This document shows positions 8,487-17,452 of a DNA stretch of 64,000 nt, piece after piece; position 1 is the first letter of the stretch; every line of letters starts with the position of its first letter. The DNA is from Sphingomonas sp. Leaf20. Its GTDB lineage: Bacteria > Pseudomonadota > Alphaproteobacteria > Sphingomonadales > Sphingomonadaceae. The position numbers were made by a program, and so were the translations under genes. Below the pieces are notes generated by a model, which was not told the DNA's origin, ran no database searches, and worked only from the letters and a program-made list of their open reading frames with translations. The DNA lies in contig NZ_LMKN01000009.1 of the NCBI RefSeq assembly GCF_001421535.1, positions 420,029-484,028 on the forward strand. The letters are read 5' to 3'.

Positions 8487-11029
8487 CCACCGAGAGCGCC
8501 CAGTACGTCGCCCCCGACCAGAACGATCCCGCGGTCCGCAAGGGCCAGGAGGATCGCCTGCGCGAGGTTTGGAAGCCGCCCTCGGGCTGGTTCTTCCGCT
8601 GGACCGACGTCAACAACAACCGGATCGGTGTGTGGTACACGCTGACCGCGTTCGGCTTCATGCTGTTCGCAGGCGTGCTCGCGCTGATCATGCGCACGCA
8701 GCTGGCGGTGCCGAACAACGATCTCGTCACCGCGAACACGTTCAACCAGCTGTTCACGCTGCACGGCTCGATGATGATGTTCCTGTTCGCGGTGCCGATG
8801 TTCGAGGCGGTATCGATCATCCTGCTGCCACAGCTGCTCGGCGCGCGCGACCTGCCGTTCCCGCGGCTGTCAGGCTTTGGCTATTGGAGCTTCCTGATCG
8901 GCGGCGTGTTCGTCTCCGGATCGATCTTCTTCGATGCCGCGCCCGATGGCGGCTGGTTCATGTATCCGCCGCTGACGACGCGGACCGATCTGAGCGGCCT
9001 TGGCGCCGACATCTGGATGCTGGGGCTGAGCTTCATCGAGGTGTCGTCGGTCGCAGCCGCGGTCGAGCTGATCGTCGGCGTGCTCAAATGCCGCCCGCCG
9101 GGGATGCGCCTCAACCTCATGCCGCTCTACGCCTGGTATATCCTGGTCGTCGCGGTAATGATCCTGTTCGCATTTCCGCCGCTGATCGCGGGCGACGTGC
9201 TGTTCGAGATGGAGCGGCTGCTAAACTGGCCGTTCTTCAACGCGGAAAAGGGCGGCGACCCGCTGCTGTGGCAGCACCTGTTCTGGATCTTCGGCCACCC
9301 CGAAGTCTATATCGTCTTCCTGCCGTCGATCGCGCTGTTCGCGATGCTGATCCCGACCTTCGCGCAGCGGCACCTGCTCGGCTATCCGTGGATCGTGCTG
9401 GCCGCGGTCGGCACCGCGTTCCTCAGCTTCGGGCTGTGGGTCCACCACATGTTCACGACGGGGCTGCCCAAGATCAGCCTCGCCTTCTTTGCGGCGGCGT
9501 CGGAGGCGGTGGCGATCCCGACCGGCGTGCAGATCTTCGTGTTCATCGCGACGCTCTGGGCGGGCAACGTCAAGAAATCGACGCCGTTGCTCTATGCGAG
9601 CGGAAGCCTCGCGGTGTTCGTGATTGGTGGCCTCACCGGCGTGATGGTCGCGGTCGCGCCGTTCGACTGGCAGGCGCACGACACCTATTTCATCGTCGCG
9701 CATCTCCATTACGTGCTGATCGGCGGCACGCTGCTGCCGTTGTTCGCCGGGCTCTATTATTACTGGCCGCTGGTCACCGGCAAGAAGCTCAGCGACAGGC
9801 TCGGGCGGATCGCGTTCTGGATCATGTTCGTGGGCATGAATCTGACCTTCTTCCCGATGCACCTGTCCGGGCTGCTCGGCATGCCGCGCCGCGTGTTCAC
9901 CTATCCCGAGGAGCTCGGGATCGGCGGGCTCAACCTCGCCTCGACCGCCGGCTCCTACATGTTCGCACTCGGCGTGCTGATCGTCTGCATCGATCTCGCG
10001 CTGTCGCCGCGCCGCGCCAAGGCGCCGCGCAATCCGTGGAACGCGGGGACGCTCGAATGGCTCGCGCTGCCCGACGACGAGGACTGGGGCATCCGCTCGG
10101 TCCCGCTGATCGAGAGCCGCTATCCGATCTGGGATCAAAAGAACTTCGTCCAGAAGGTCGACGAGGGCCGCTTCTTCCTGCCCGACGCGGAGGAGATGCG
10201 GCGCGAGTCGATCATCACCACCGTGCTCGATGCGCGGCCGTTGCAGGTGATCCGCCTCGGCACGCCCAGCGTGAAGCCGATGATGACCGCGGTCGCGCTG
10301 GCGGGCGTATTCATCCTCACGACCTATCACCTCTATCTCCTGTCCGCGCTCAGCGGCGTTGCGACGCTCGCCTGCGTGCTGTGGTGGCTGTGGACCGGCA
10401 CCGCCGAGATCCCCGAAAAGCCGACCAAGCATATCGGCCACGGTATCGAGGTACCGCTCTACACCTCGGGGCCGTCGGCGCCGGGCTGGTGGGCGATGTT
10501 CATCACGATGATGGCGGATGCGACCGCGTTCTCGGGGCTGGTGTTCGGCTATTTCTTCTTCTGGACGATCCACACCAATTTCCCGCCCACGGGCGCGGGG
10601 CTGGACGGACCGGGCGTCTTCTGGCCGATGGTCGCGCTGGCGCTGACTTTGACCGGCTGGGCGGCGACGGTCGGCGCCCGCGAGGTGCACCGTCGCGGCA
10701 ACGTCGCCGCGGGCCGCCTGCTGCTGGTCCTCGGCATTGTCGCGACGCTGTCGAGCCTGTTCGCGGGGCTCGCCGGGCCTTGGGTGTCGGGAATGGATCC
10801 CGAGCTGCACGTCTATCCCGCGATCGTGTGGACGCTGGCGATCTGGACCGCGGTACACGCGGCAATCGGCGTGATCATGCAGGCCTATACGCTCGCGCGC
10901 AGCCTCGCGGGCAAGATGACGCCGGTCTATGACGCAGACCTGCGCAACATCACCGTCTACCACCACTTCCTCGCGCTGACGGGCATCGTGACGTTCTGCA
11001 CGATCGGCCTGTTCCCGGGTGTCGCATGA
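8483..11029 (+). CDS. ctaD: Cytochrome c oxidase subunit I-III fusion
   Basis: An 848-residue fusion. Residues 1 to about 560 are the haem-copper catalytic subunit: low-spin haem ligand His94 (LHGSMMM), CuB ligands His272 and His321/His322, cross-linking Tyr276 and proton-channel Glu274 in GHPEVY, and haem ligands His407/His409 (HLHYVLIGG). The GHPEVY glutamate suggests an A1-type pump. After a linker, residues about 600-848 form the subunit III domain (GWWAMFITMMADATAFSGLV onward). Oxygen is reduced to water with proton pumping in the inner membrane. I-III fusions are known in caa3 oxidases of Thermus and several proteobacteria. It overlaps both neighbours by 4 bp, implying tight translational coupling. 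The symbol is that of subunit I; the fusion also covers ctaE. Confidence 0.95.
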   Translation: MTTESAQYVAPDQNDPAVRKGQEDRLREVWKPPSGWFFRWTDVNNNRIGVWYTLTAFGFMLFAGVLALIMRTQLAVPNNDLVTANTFNQLFTLHGSMMMFLFAVPMFEAVSIILLPQLLGARDLPFPRLSGFGYWSFLIGGVFVSGSIFFDAAPDGGWFMYPPLTTRTDLSGLGADIWMLGLSFIEVSSVAAAVELIVGVLKCRPPGMRLNLMPLYAWYILVVAVMILFAFPPLIAGDVLFEMERLLNWPFFNAEKGGDPLLWQHLFWIFGHPEVYIVFLPSIALFAMLIPTFAQRHLLGYPWIVLAAVGTAFLSFGLWVHHMFTTGLPKISLAFFAAASEAVAIPTGVQIFVFIATLWAGNVKKSTPLLYASGSLAVFVIGGLTGVMVAVAPFDWQAHDTYFIVAHLHYVLIGGTLLPLFAGLYYYWPLVTGKKLSDRLGRIAFWIMFVGMNLTFFPMHLSGLLGMPRRVFTYPEELGIGGLNLASTAGSYMFALGVLIVCIDLALSPRRAKAPRNPWNAGTLEWLALPDDEDWGIRSVPLIESRYPIWDQKNFVQKVDEGRFFLPDAEEMRRESIITTVLDARPLQVIRLGTPSVKPMMTAVALAGVFILTTYHLYLLSALSGVATLACVLWWLWTGTAEIPEKPTKHIGHGIEVPLYTSGPSAPGWWAMFITMMADATAFSGLVFGYFFFWTIHTNFPPTGAGLDGPGVFWPMVALALTLTGWAATVGAREVHRRGNVAAGRLLLVLGIVATLSSLFAGLAGPWVSGMDPELHVYPAIVWTLAIWTAVHAAIGVIMQAYTLARSLAGKMTPVYDADLRNITVYHHFLALTGIVTFCTIGLFPGVA

Positions 11030-11427
11030 CAACGCCGAAGGACAACCGGAAACACTGGGCGCGCGACCTCAAGGTCACGCTGTGGACGCTGATCATCCCG
11101 CCGACGATCTGGGCCGTCCATTTCCTGTTCTGCTATCTGTGGGTGGCGGTGACGTGCGCGAAATCGCCGACGCCGGCCACGGCGCTGGATGGGTTCCCGC
11201 TGGCGACGCTGATCGCGACGGTCGTCGCGCTGCTGGGGATCGTCGCGGCGGGGTATATCGCGCGCGTCCAGTCGCAGACGCCGGGCGACCCTGCACCGCA
11301 TGACGAAGGGACCGCGATCGACCGGCTGCGCTTCCTCGCGCTCTCGACCCGGCTGCTCGCCGCGCTGAGCTTCGTGGCAGTGATCTTCACCGCGCTGCCC
11401 GTCATCATCTTCGGCGATTGCCGATGA
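11026..11427 (+). CDS. Small membrane protein of the caa3 oxidase operon
   Basis: A 133-residue protein with three predicted membrane helices: about residues 17-42 (starting VTLWTLIIPPTIWAVHFLF), 58-80 (PLATLIATVVALLGIVAAGY) and 105-130. The first helix carries His32 and Cys36, and a further Cys44 lies just outside it; these could bind metal, though this is conjecture. It does not match subunit IV sequences I know. Its place between the subunit I-III fusion and CtaG, with ATGA overlaps on both sides, argues strongly for a role in assembly or stability of this oxidase. Proteins of this size are often found, unnamed, in the same position in other proteobacterial caa3 operons. Confidence 0.8.
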   Translation: MTTPKDNRKHWARDLKVTLWTLIIPPTIWAVHFLFCYLWVAVTCAKSPTPATALDGFPLATLIATVVALLGIVAAGYIARVQSQTPGDPAPHDEGTAIDRLRFLALSTRLLAALSFVAVIFTALPVIIFGDCR

Positions 11428-12044
11428 GACGCGCGAGCCTCGTGCTGGGCGCGGTGCTGGTCCCGCTCGGCTGGGTGTTTGCCGCGGCGCCGCTCGGGAT
11501 GGTCGGGCATATGACCGGCCACATGATCGCCGTCGCCGTTGCCGCGCCGTTCCTCGCATATGGCCTAGCGGGCAGCCGCTTCGATCCGGCCGAGCGGTGG
11601 CCGGCGGTGGTGACGCCGCTGGCGATGTCGCTCGTCGAACTCGTCGTGGTGTGGCTCTGGCATCTGCCCGCGCTGCGGCTGCGCGTCGACATGCAGCCGC
11701 TGGTGTTGTTGATCGAGCAGGCGAGCTTCCTCGGCGCGGGCCTGCTGCTGTGGAGCGCGGTGCTCGGCACGCAGAACGGCGGTGCGACCGACCGGCGCGC
11801 GTCGGGCGTCGCGGCGATGCTGCTGACCTCGATGCACATGACTCTGCTCGGCGCGCTGATCGGCCTCGCCCCCAGGCCGCTCTACGCGATGATGGCGATG
11901 CACCCTGCTGCGCATGGTCTCGATCCGCTCGAGGATCAGCAGCTCGGCGGCGTCGTCATGCTGATGGTCGGCGCGGCAAGCTATTTTCTCGGCGGGCTCG
12001 CGATGCTCGGCGGTTTGTTGAAGACACGGAGCGCGACGGCATGA
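11424..12044 (+). CDS. ctaG: CtaG-type (caa3_CtaG) cytochrome c oxidase assembly protein
   Basis: A 206-residue multi-pass membrane protein of the caa3_CtaG family, required in Bacillus for active caa3 oxidase and thought to help build the CuB centre. It is unrelated to the Cox11-type protein that shares the name. Visible hallmarks are the His/Met pairs GHMTGHM (about 28-34), WLWHLPAL, SMHMTLLGALIGLAP and EDQQLGGVVML. These Met/His-rich helices fit copper handling in the membrane. The ATG at 11424 overlaps the previous stop as ATGA; a TTG at 11418 is possible but less likely. The next gene starts inside its stop codon. Confidence 0.88.
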   Translation: MRRASLVLGAVLVPLGWVFAAAPLGMVGHMTGHMIAVAVAAPFLAYGLAGSRFDPAERWPAVVTPLAMSLVELVVVWLWHLPALRLRVDMQPLVLLIEQASFLGAGLLLWSAVLGTQNGGATDRRASGVAAMLLTSMHMTLLGALIGLAPRPLYAMMAMHPAAHGLDPLEDQQLGGVVMLMVGAASYFLGGLAMLGGLLKTRSATA

Positions 12045-13087
12045 CGATCCGCATCACCTGGGCGCGCGCGATCGCAGCCATCGTCACACTCGCGCTAGCC
12101 GGGCTGTTGTTCGCCTGGTCGGGCGTGTTCAACATTGCCGCATCGTCGGGGCATTGGAAGATCACCGACTGGTTCCTCCACTGGACGATGCGCAACTCGG
12201 TGCGCACGCACGCCGCGTTCACCGCGCCCGACGATCCCAAGGCGAACCAGGGCCTCGTCAGCGCCGCGGGCCTGTTCCGGGCAAGCTGCGCTTCGTGCCA
12301 CGGCGCGCCGGGCGTGCGCCCGCTCCCGGTGATGCAGGCGGCGACGCCCCCCGCCCCCGACCTCGCGGTCAACGCGCGCGAATGGACCGACAAGCAGATC
12401 TTCTGGATCCTCAAGCACGGCGTCAAATATACCGGCATGCCCGGCTGGGCGGCCAAGGACCGCGACGACGAGGTCCGCCGCATGGTCGCATTTGTCCGCC
12501 TGTTGCCTGAGATGTCGCCTGCGACCTATCGCGCCCTGACCGAAGTTCCCGGCAGCGGTACCGCCGGTCCCGATGCGGCCCGCATCGCCACCTGCGCTGG
12601 CTGTCACGGTACGGACGGTCGTGGTCGCGGACAGCCCGACATGCCCGTGCTCGGTGGACAGAGCCCCGCCTATCTCCGCGCGGCGCTCGAGGTCTATGCG
12701 ACCGGCAAGCGGCAGAGCGCGGTGATGGCGAACGCCGCCGCGACGCTGACGCCGGCCGAGATGACGCGGCTTGCGGATCACTTCGCGGCAATGCCGGGGA
12801 TCGGCGCGACCACGCCCAACGGCAACGTCGAAGCCGCACGGATCGACCGCGAGGGCCTGCCAAAGGTCCAGCTCCCGGCCTGCGCAAGCTGCCACGCGCC
12901 CGGCAAGCCCTATCCCGTGCTCGCGGGTCAGCGCGCCAGCTATATCGCGCAACGCCTGCGGAACTGGCGCGGCGACGAGACGGTGGTCGATGCGCGCAAG
13001 TCGCAGTCGACGATGCCCGTCATCGCGCGGCGGATCCCCGAAGACATGATCGACCCGCTCGCACGGTATCTGTCGGGCCAGCGCTAA
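12041..13087 (+). CDS. Membrane-anchored tri-haem cytochrome c
   Basis: A 348-residue protein with one N-terminal helix (residues 8-30) acting as uncleaved anchor or signal, then three c-type cytochrome domains in the periplasm. The haem motifs are CASCH (83-87), CAGCH (185-189) and CASCH (281-285); likely axial Met residues are Met133 in GMPGW, one near Met229 and Met325 in STMPV. The second and third domains resemble the di-haem class I cytochromes (cytochrome c4-like). As the last gene of the oxidase operon, joined by ATGA overlap, it is the likely electron donor linking the bc1 complex or a dehydrogenase to the CoxB cytochrome domain. It ends 7 bp before a convergent gene. Confidence 0.9.
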   Translation: MTIRITWARAIAAIVTLALAGLLFAWSGVFNIAASSGHWKITDWFLHWTMRNSVRTHAAFTAPDDPKANQGLVSAAGLFRASCASCHGAPGVRPLPVMQAATPPAPDLAVNAREWTDKQIFWILKHGVKYTGMPGWAAKDRDDEVRRMVAFVRLLPEMSPATYRALTEVPGSGTAGPDAARIATCAGCHGTDGRGRGQPDMPVLGGQSPAYLRAALEVYATGKRQSAVMANAAATLTPAEMTRLADHFAAMPGIGATTPNGNVEAARIDREGLPKVQLPACASCHAPGKPYPVLAGQRASYIAQRLRNWRGDETVVDARKSQSTMPVIARRIPEDMIDPLARYLSGQR

Positions 13088-13094
13088 GCCCGGC

Positions 13095-14606
13095 TCAGGC
13101 AATCGCGAGCGACGGCTTTCGCCCCAGTGCCGCGGCAAGTGCGGCATGCCGTCGCTCGACCGCCTCGCCATAGAGGCCGCGATCGTCGGGAAGCAGCGTC
13201 AGCGTCAGCGCGGTACCGTCATCGGTCAGTCTCGATCGTTTGAGGGGTCCGGCCAGCCCGCCGCTCATCCGCTGCCCCAGACGCATCGCAAGCCCCCACG
13301 CCGTGGCGCTCTTGATCGCGGCGGGACTGGCCAGTCGACCGATGGGATCGGCTGCGGTGAGGTCGCCGCCGAGGCTGGCATAGAGCGCCTGCGCGAGCAT
13401 CCCGCGTCCTGGCGCGTCGATTGCCACCCAGTTGCCGTGAAGGGCGATTTCGACGCCACGCTCCGCGCGAAATTCGGGATTGGCGCGCCAGCCGACATCG
13501 GCGAGCAGGCAGGCGGCGTGACGCAGCCTTGCCGTCGCCGGTGGCTCGTTCACGAACAAGGGCGCGATCCATCGGTCGAGCAGATCGCCGTGCTCGGGGA
13601 AGCGGCCGAGCAGACGCCCCTCTTCACGCGCCGCGACGATCAGCGGGTCGAGCGCGCGCGTTGCCGTGTTGAGCTGCTCATAGAGGAGACCCTCGCGCAG
13701 GCCGTATGACGACACCACCGTCGTCCGGCTGCCCAGCTGGCGCATGAGCACACCAAGCAGCGCCGCTGCATCAGCAAGCGTCGCGGTGCGCCCGCTGGAC
13801 AGCCCGGGTATCGCCTTCAGCCGCGGCTTGGAAAGTTGCGGGATCGTCCGGCTCAGTCGCGTGATCGTGGCGGCTGTCATCGAATATTGATGGATGATCG
13901 GCAGCGGATAGTCCGACAGCTCCATGTCGAGCCGGGCGAGTGCCCGCCAGGAACCACCGACGAGAAACAGCGGAAGCCCCTGCCCCCGCTGATCCCAGCC
14001 TGCTTCCCGCACGAGTCGCGCAACATGGCGTTCGAGCACCTTGCCGCGCTTCGCGCGCATATCCCCGATGCGCAGGACGCCGAGCGGAAAGGAGACGCGG
14101 TCCTCGATCTTGCCGCTGCGAATCCGAACGAGTTCGAGGCTCCCGCCGCCGAGATCGCCGACGATCCCATCTGCCTCGGGGATTGCCGAAAGCACGCCGT
14201 AACCCGCCGCGCTGGCTTCCTGTTCGCCGGACAGCGTTTCCACCGTCAGGCCAAGATGCTCGGCTGCGGCGATGAGGTCCGAACCGTTCCTGGCATCACG
14301 TACCGCCGCCGTCGCCACGGTGCGTACGACGTTGCATTCCATTTCGCGCGCGATCGCTGCAAACCTCGCCAGCGCGATCCGGGCAGTCTTCAACGCCGAC
14401 TTTTCGATCGCGCCCGTCGCCGCGAGCCCACGCCCTAGGCCCGCCAGTACCTTCTCGTTGAACCGGATCGCGGGAAGCCGCGCCGGACCTTGGTAGACGA
14501 CGAGCCGGATCGAGTTCGACCCGATATCGATGATCCCGGTCCGCGGGTGATCGTCGGTCTCGACCCGGGGCTTACCTGTGCCTAACAGAATGTTGGTAAC
14601 GCTCAT
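13095..14606 (-). CDS. ppx: Exopolyphosphatase / guanosine pentaphosphate phosphohydrolase family (Ppx/GppA)
   Basis: A 503-residue member of the ASKHA-fold Ppx/GppA family, which removes terminal phosphate from inorganic polyphosphate and, in some members, from pppGpp. The N-terminal phosphate-binding motif is GIIDIGSNSIRLVVYQG and the second is GDLGGGSLELVRI. The length fits the long form with a C-terminal HD-like helical domain. Its ATG lies inside the stop of ppk1 (ATGA), so synthesis and breakdown of polyphosphate are encoded in one transcript. Whether it prefers polyphosphate or pppGpp is not certain from sequence; the ppk1 neighbourhood favours polyphosphate. Confidence 0.9.
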   Translation of the reverse strand: MSVTNILLGTGKPRVETDDHPRTGIIDIGSNSIRLVVYQGPARLPAIRFNEKVLAGLGRGLAATGAIEKSALKTARIALARFAAIAREMECNVVRTVATAAVRDARNGSDLIAAAEHLGLTVETLSGEQEASAAGYGVLSAIPEADGIVGDLGGGSLELVRIRSGKIEDRVSFPLGVLRIGDMRAKRGKVLERHVARLVREAGWDQRGQGLPLFLVGGSWRALARLDMELSDYPLPIIHQYSMTAATITRLSRTIPQLSKPRLKAIPGLSSGRTATLADAAALLGVLMRQLGSRTTVVSSYGLREGLLYEQLNTATRALDPLIVAAREEGRLLGRFPEHGDLLDRWIAPLFVNEPPATARLRHAACLLADVGWRANPEFRAERGVEIALHGNWVAIDAPGRGMLAQALYASLGGDLTAADPIGRLASPAAIKSATAWGLAMRLGQRMSGGLAGPLKRSRLTDDGTALTLTLLPDDRGLYGEAVERRHAALAAALGRKPSLAIA

Positions 14607-16768
14607 CGTTTTCGTCGCAGCGACAAGGTGGGCACGGCATTGCTGGTCGCGAGCGAGGCGCCGCGACCCGAGAGCGATGGGTTCGTCATGAAATACCGAT
14701 GCAGGTTAAATGGCCGGTCACCCGGATCGACGCGCGTATAGTCGCCATCCGGCCCGAGCTCCCAGCTCTGTTCGTTGTCGATCAGGTTGGCGACCATCAC
14801 CTGATCGAGGATCTGGTCATGTACCGTGGGGTTCAGAATGGGCAACATGTACTCGACACGACGGTCGAAGTTGCGTGGCATCCAGTCCGCCGAGGATATG
14901 AACAGCTTGGCGCCGTCGTTCGGAAGCGCCTTGCCGTTGCCGAACGCCCAGATCCGGCTGTGCTCGAGGAAGCGGCCGATGACGGACTTCACGCGGATCG
15001 TCTCGGACAGGCCAGGCACGCCCGGACGCAGGCAGCAGATGCCGCGGATGATCAGGTCGATTTCCACGCCCGCCCCGCTCGCCTCGTACAGCTTTTCGAT
15101 GACGGCGGGATCGACGAGCGAGTTCATCTTGGCCCAGACCCCGGCGGCCCTGCCAGCGCGCGCGTTGGCGATCTCGACGTCGATCAGGTTCACGAGATTC
15201 TGCCGCAGGTCGCGCGGCGAGAGGCTGACACGCTGCATGTCGATCGGTTCGACATAGCCCGTGATGTAGTTGAACATCTGCGCGGCATCGCGACCCACCG
15301 CGGCATCGGCGGTGAAGAAGCTCAAATCAGTATAGATCTTGGCGGTGACGGGGTGATAATTCCCCGTGCCGAAGTGGCAATAGGTGCGAAACGCCTGTCC
15401 CTCGCGGCGGACGACCAGCGAGACCTTGGCATGCGTCTTCCAGTCGATGAAGCCATACACCACCTGGACCCCCGCGCGCTCGAGCGCCGACGCCCAGACC
15501 ATGTTCTGCTCTTCATCGAACCGGGCCTTGAGCTCGACGACCGCGGTCACCGACTTGCCGGCCTCAGCCGCCGTGATCAGCGCGTTGATAACCGCAGGCT
15601 GCTTTCCCGCACGGTAGAGCGTCTGCTTGATCGCGACGACGTCGGGGTCGTTGGCAGCCTGCTTCAGGAAGGCGAGCACCACCTCGAACGTCTCGTACGG
15701 GTGATGGACAACGATGTCCTTCGACTTGATCGCCGCGAAGCAATCGCCGCCGAACTCGCGGATGCGTTCCGGGAAACGGGGCGTAAACGGGGGGAATTTG
15801 AGATCGGGGCGATCCTCGTCGACAAGGCCATCGAGGTCGACGATACCGAGAAGGTTGCCGCTTTCGGTGATGATCGCATCGGCGCCGCCAAGCTCGTCCT
15901 TGAGCACCGCGGCAAGGACATCTGGAATCCCCGTTTCCAGCTCAAGCCGGATCACGCGCCCGCGCCTGCGCCGCTTGATCGCGTTGGCAAAATAGCGGAC
16001 GAGATCCTCCGCCTCTTCCTCGATCTCGATATCGCTGTCGCGCAGCACACGAAAGCTTGCCGCCGCGAGCACGTCGTACCCCGGAAACAGCACGGGCGCG
16101 AACCGCTTCAGCAGCGTCTCGATCGCGACGTACCGCGCCGGCTCGCCCGGGAGCCGGACGAACCGCGTCATCGTGTGCGGCAGCATCACCAGCTCCCGCA
16201 CCGGTTCGTTGTCCGAACGCCGGACGAGATCGAAGATGACCGAAAGGCCACGGTTCGGGATGAACGGAAACGGGTGCGCGGGATCGAGCGCCTGCGGGGT
16301 CAGGATCGGGAAGATCTGTTCGCGAAAATGCGTTTCGAGCCAGTCATCGGCTTCACCCTCGACCGCCTCGCGGCGAAGGACGAACAGCCCGGCATCGTCG
16401 AGCAGGACCCGAAGGTCGCCCCAGACCGCCTGCTGGCTTTCCATTAGCGCATCGGCCTCACGGACGATCGCGCTGAGTTGCTGGCCAGCCGTCAGGCCAT
16501 CGGCGGACCGCCGATCAACGTCCTGCGTCTGCTGTCCCTTCAGTCCGGCGACGCGAACCATGAAGAACTCGTCGAGATTGGACCCCGAGATCGACAGGAA
16601 GCGAAGCCGCTCAAGCAGCGGATGTGCTGGATTGCACGCCTCTTCCAGAACACGCCGGTTGAACGCGAGCCATGACAGCTCGCGATTGAAATAGCGGTCG
16701 TTCGGCTCTGCGCCGATGGGATCGTCGTCGTCTTCCGATTGGCGGACGATATGCGCTGGACGGTTCAT
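14603..16768 (-). CDS. ppk1: Polyphosphate kinase 1
   Basis: A 721-residue enzyme that reversibly transfers the gamma-phosphate of ATP to polyphosphate. Characteristic motifs are NRELSWLAFNRRVLEEA at the N-terminus, SGSNLDEFFMVRVAGLKG, HHPYETFEVV, and the two phosphotransfer histidines in the phospholipase-D-like halves: DWKTHAKVSLVVRREG and LEHSRIWAFGNG. Length agrees with the family (about 690-740). It lies 28 bp after hdaA and overlaps ppx, so the three are probably one operon. Polyphosphate serves phosphate storage and stress adaptation; linkage to a replication regulator is suggestive but not proof of functional coupling. Confidence 0.97.
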   Translation of the reverse strand: MNRPAHIVRQSEDDDDPIGAEPNDRYFNRELSWLAFNRRVLEEACNPAHPLLERLRFLSISGSNLDEFFMVRVAGLKGQQTQDVDRRSADGLTAGQQLSAIVREADALMESQQAVWGDLRVLLDDAGLFVLRREAVEGEADDWLETHFREQIFPILTPQALDPAHPFPFIPNRGLSVIFDLVRRSDNEPVRELVMLPHTMTRFVRLPGEPARYVAIETLLKRFAPVLFPGYDVLAAASFRVLRDSDIEIEEEAEDLVRYFANAIKRRRRGRVIRLELETGIPDVLAAVLKDELGGADAIITESGNLLGIVDLDGLVDEDRPDLKFPPFTPRFPERIREFGGDCFAAIKSKDIVVHHPYETFEVVLAFLKQAANDPDVVAIKQTLYRAGKQPAVINALITAAEAGKSVTAVVELKARFDEEQNMVWASALERAGVQVVYGFIDWKTHAKVSLVVRREGQAFRTYCHFGTGNYHPVTAKIYTDLSFFTADAAVGRDAAQMFNYITGYVEPIDMQRVSLSPRDLRQNLVNLIDVEIANARAGRAAGVWAKMNSLVDPAVIEKLYEASGAGVEIDLIIRGICCLRPGVPGLSETIRVKSVIGRFLEHSRIWAFGNGKALPNDGAKLFISSADWMPRNFDRRVEYMLPILNPTVHDQILDQVMVANLIDNEQSWELGPDGDYTRVDPGDRPFNLHRYFMTNPSLSGRGASLATSNAVPTLSLRRKR

Positions 16769-16796
16769 CGGTCCTCTTTGGCTCGGGTGTTGACGG

Positions 16797-17441
16797 TCAG
16801 GGCGGCGTGAAGATCGGGAGATCCAACGCCAGTTGTGGCCGGACGATCAGACCCGCCTCGGTTAGAGTGGTTCTTGCAAGGGGAATGGACAGACGCCGGC
16901 GACGTTCCATGGCCTCCTGGTCCAGCGCATCTACGGTTCGCGTTACGGCAATATGACTACGCTCAATTCGCGTGGCGAGCCAGTCGACCAGATCGGGACG
17001 CGCATCGAGGCTGCGTCGCTCGAAGAGATGGGCAAGCAGCAGCCGTATCAATTCGTCGTCGGGCGCGCCGATCGCGGCGATCGGGCTGGCCGAAAGACGC
17101 GAACGCAGGTCGGGCAGCTTGACCTTCCACTCGGGCGGCGCGGCATCGGCGACGATCAGCAGGGGCCGGTGCTCCTCCTGCGCGCGGTTCCACGCGTGAA
17201 AAAGCTGCGCGTCGGGCAGCCGCTCCGCGTCGTCGATGATCGCGCCGCCGGTCTTTGCGGCAAATATGCGTGCCAGCAGACTGCGGCCCGACTTGCGCGG
17301 CCCCGTCAGGATCGCGGTCATCACGGGCCACGTGGCAGTGTGTTCAAGCGTCTGGACGGCACGGGCGTTCGAAGGCGTTACGAGAAAGGCGTCGTCACGG
17401 GGGTCCGCCGGCCATCCCAATGGCAGCGCAATCTGGGTCAT
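16797..17441 (-). CDS. hdaA: HdaA-type regulatory inactivator of DnaA (DnaA AAA+ domain only)
   Basis: A 214-residue protein related to the AAA+ domain of DnaA but without its DNA-binding domain, as in Hda/HdaA, which with the sliding clamp stimulates ATP hydrolysis by DnaA after initiation. The N-terminal QIALPLGW (residues 3-10) fits a beta-clamp-binding peptide. The Walker A region reads GPRKSGRS (47-54), with Arg where the catalytic Lys usually stands, and Walker B is IIDDAE (68-73). The changed Walker A lysine suggests weak or absent own ATPase activity. The ATG at 17441 is used; a GTG at 17456 overlapping the previous stop (GTGA) would add five residues. Confidence 0.87.
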   Translation of the reverse strand: MTQIALPLGWPADPRDDAFLVTPSNARAVQTLEHTATWPVMTAILTGPRKSGRSLLARIFAAKTGGAIIDDAERLPDAQLFHAWNRAQEEHRPLLIVADAAPPEWKVKLPDLRSRLSASPIAAIGAPDDELIRLLLAHLFERRSLDARPDLVDWLATRIERSHIAVTRTVDALDQEAMERRRRLSIPLARTTLTEAGLIVRPQLALDLPIFTPP

Positions 17442-17452
17442 TCCGGCTATGC

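Noticed and set aside
9221..11032. A 603-codon minus-strand frame opposite the CoxI-CoxIII gene
   Set aside because: Composition dominated by Arg, Glu, Asp and His with no family; the plus strand encodes all haem-copper ligands.
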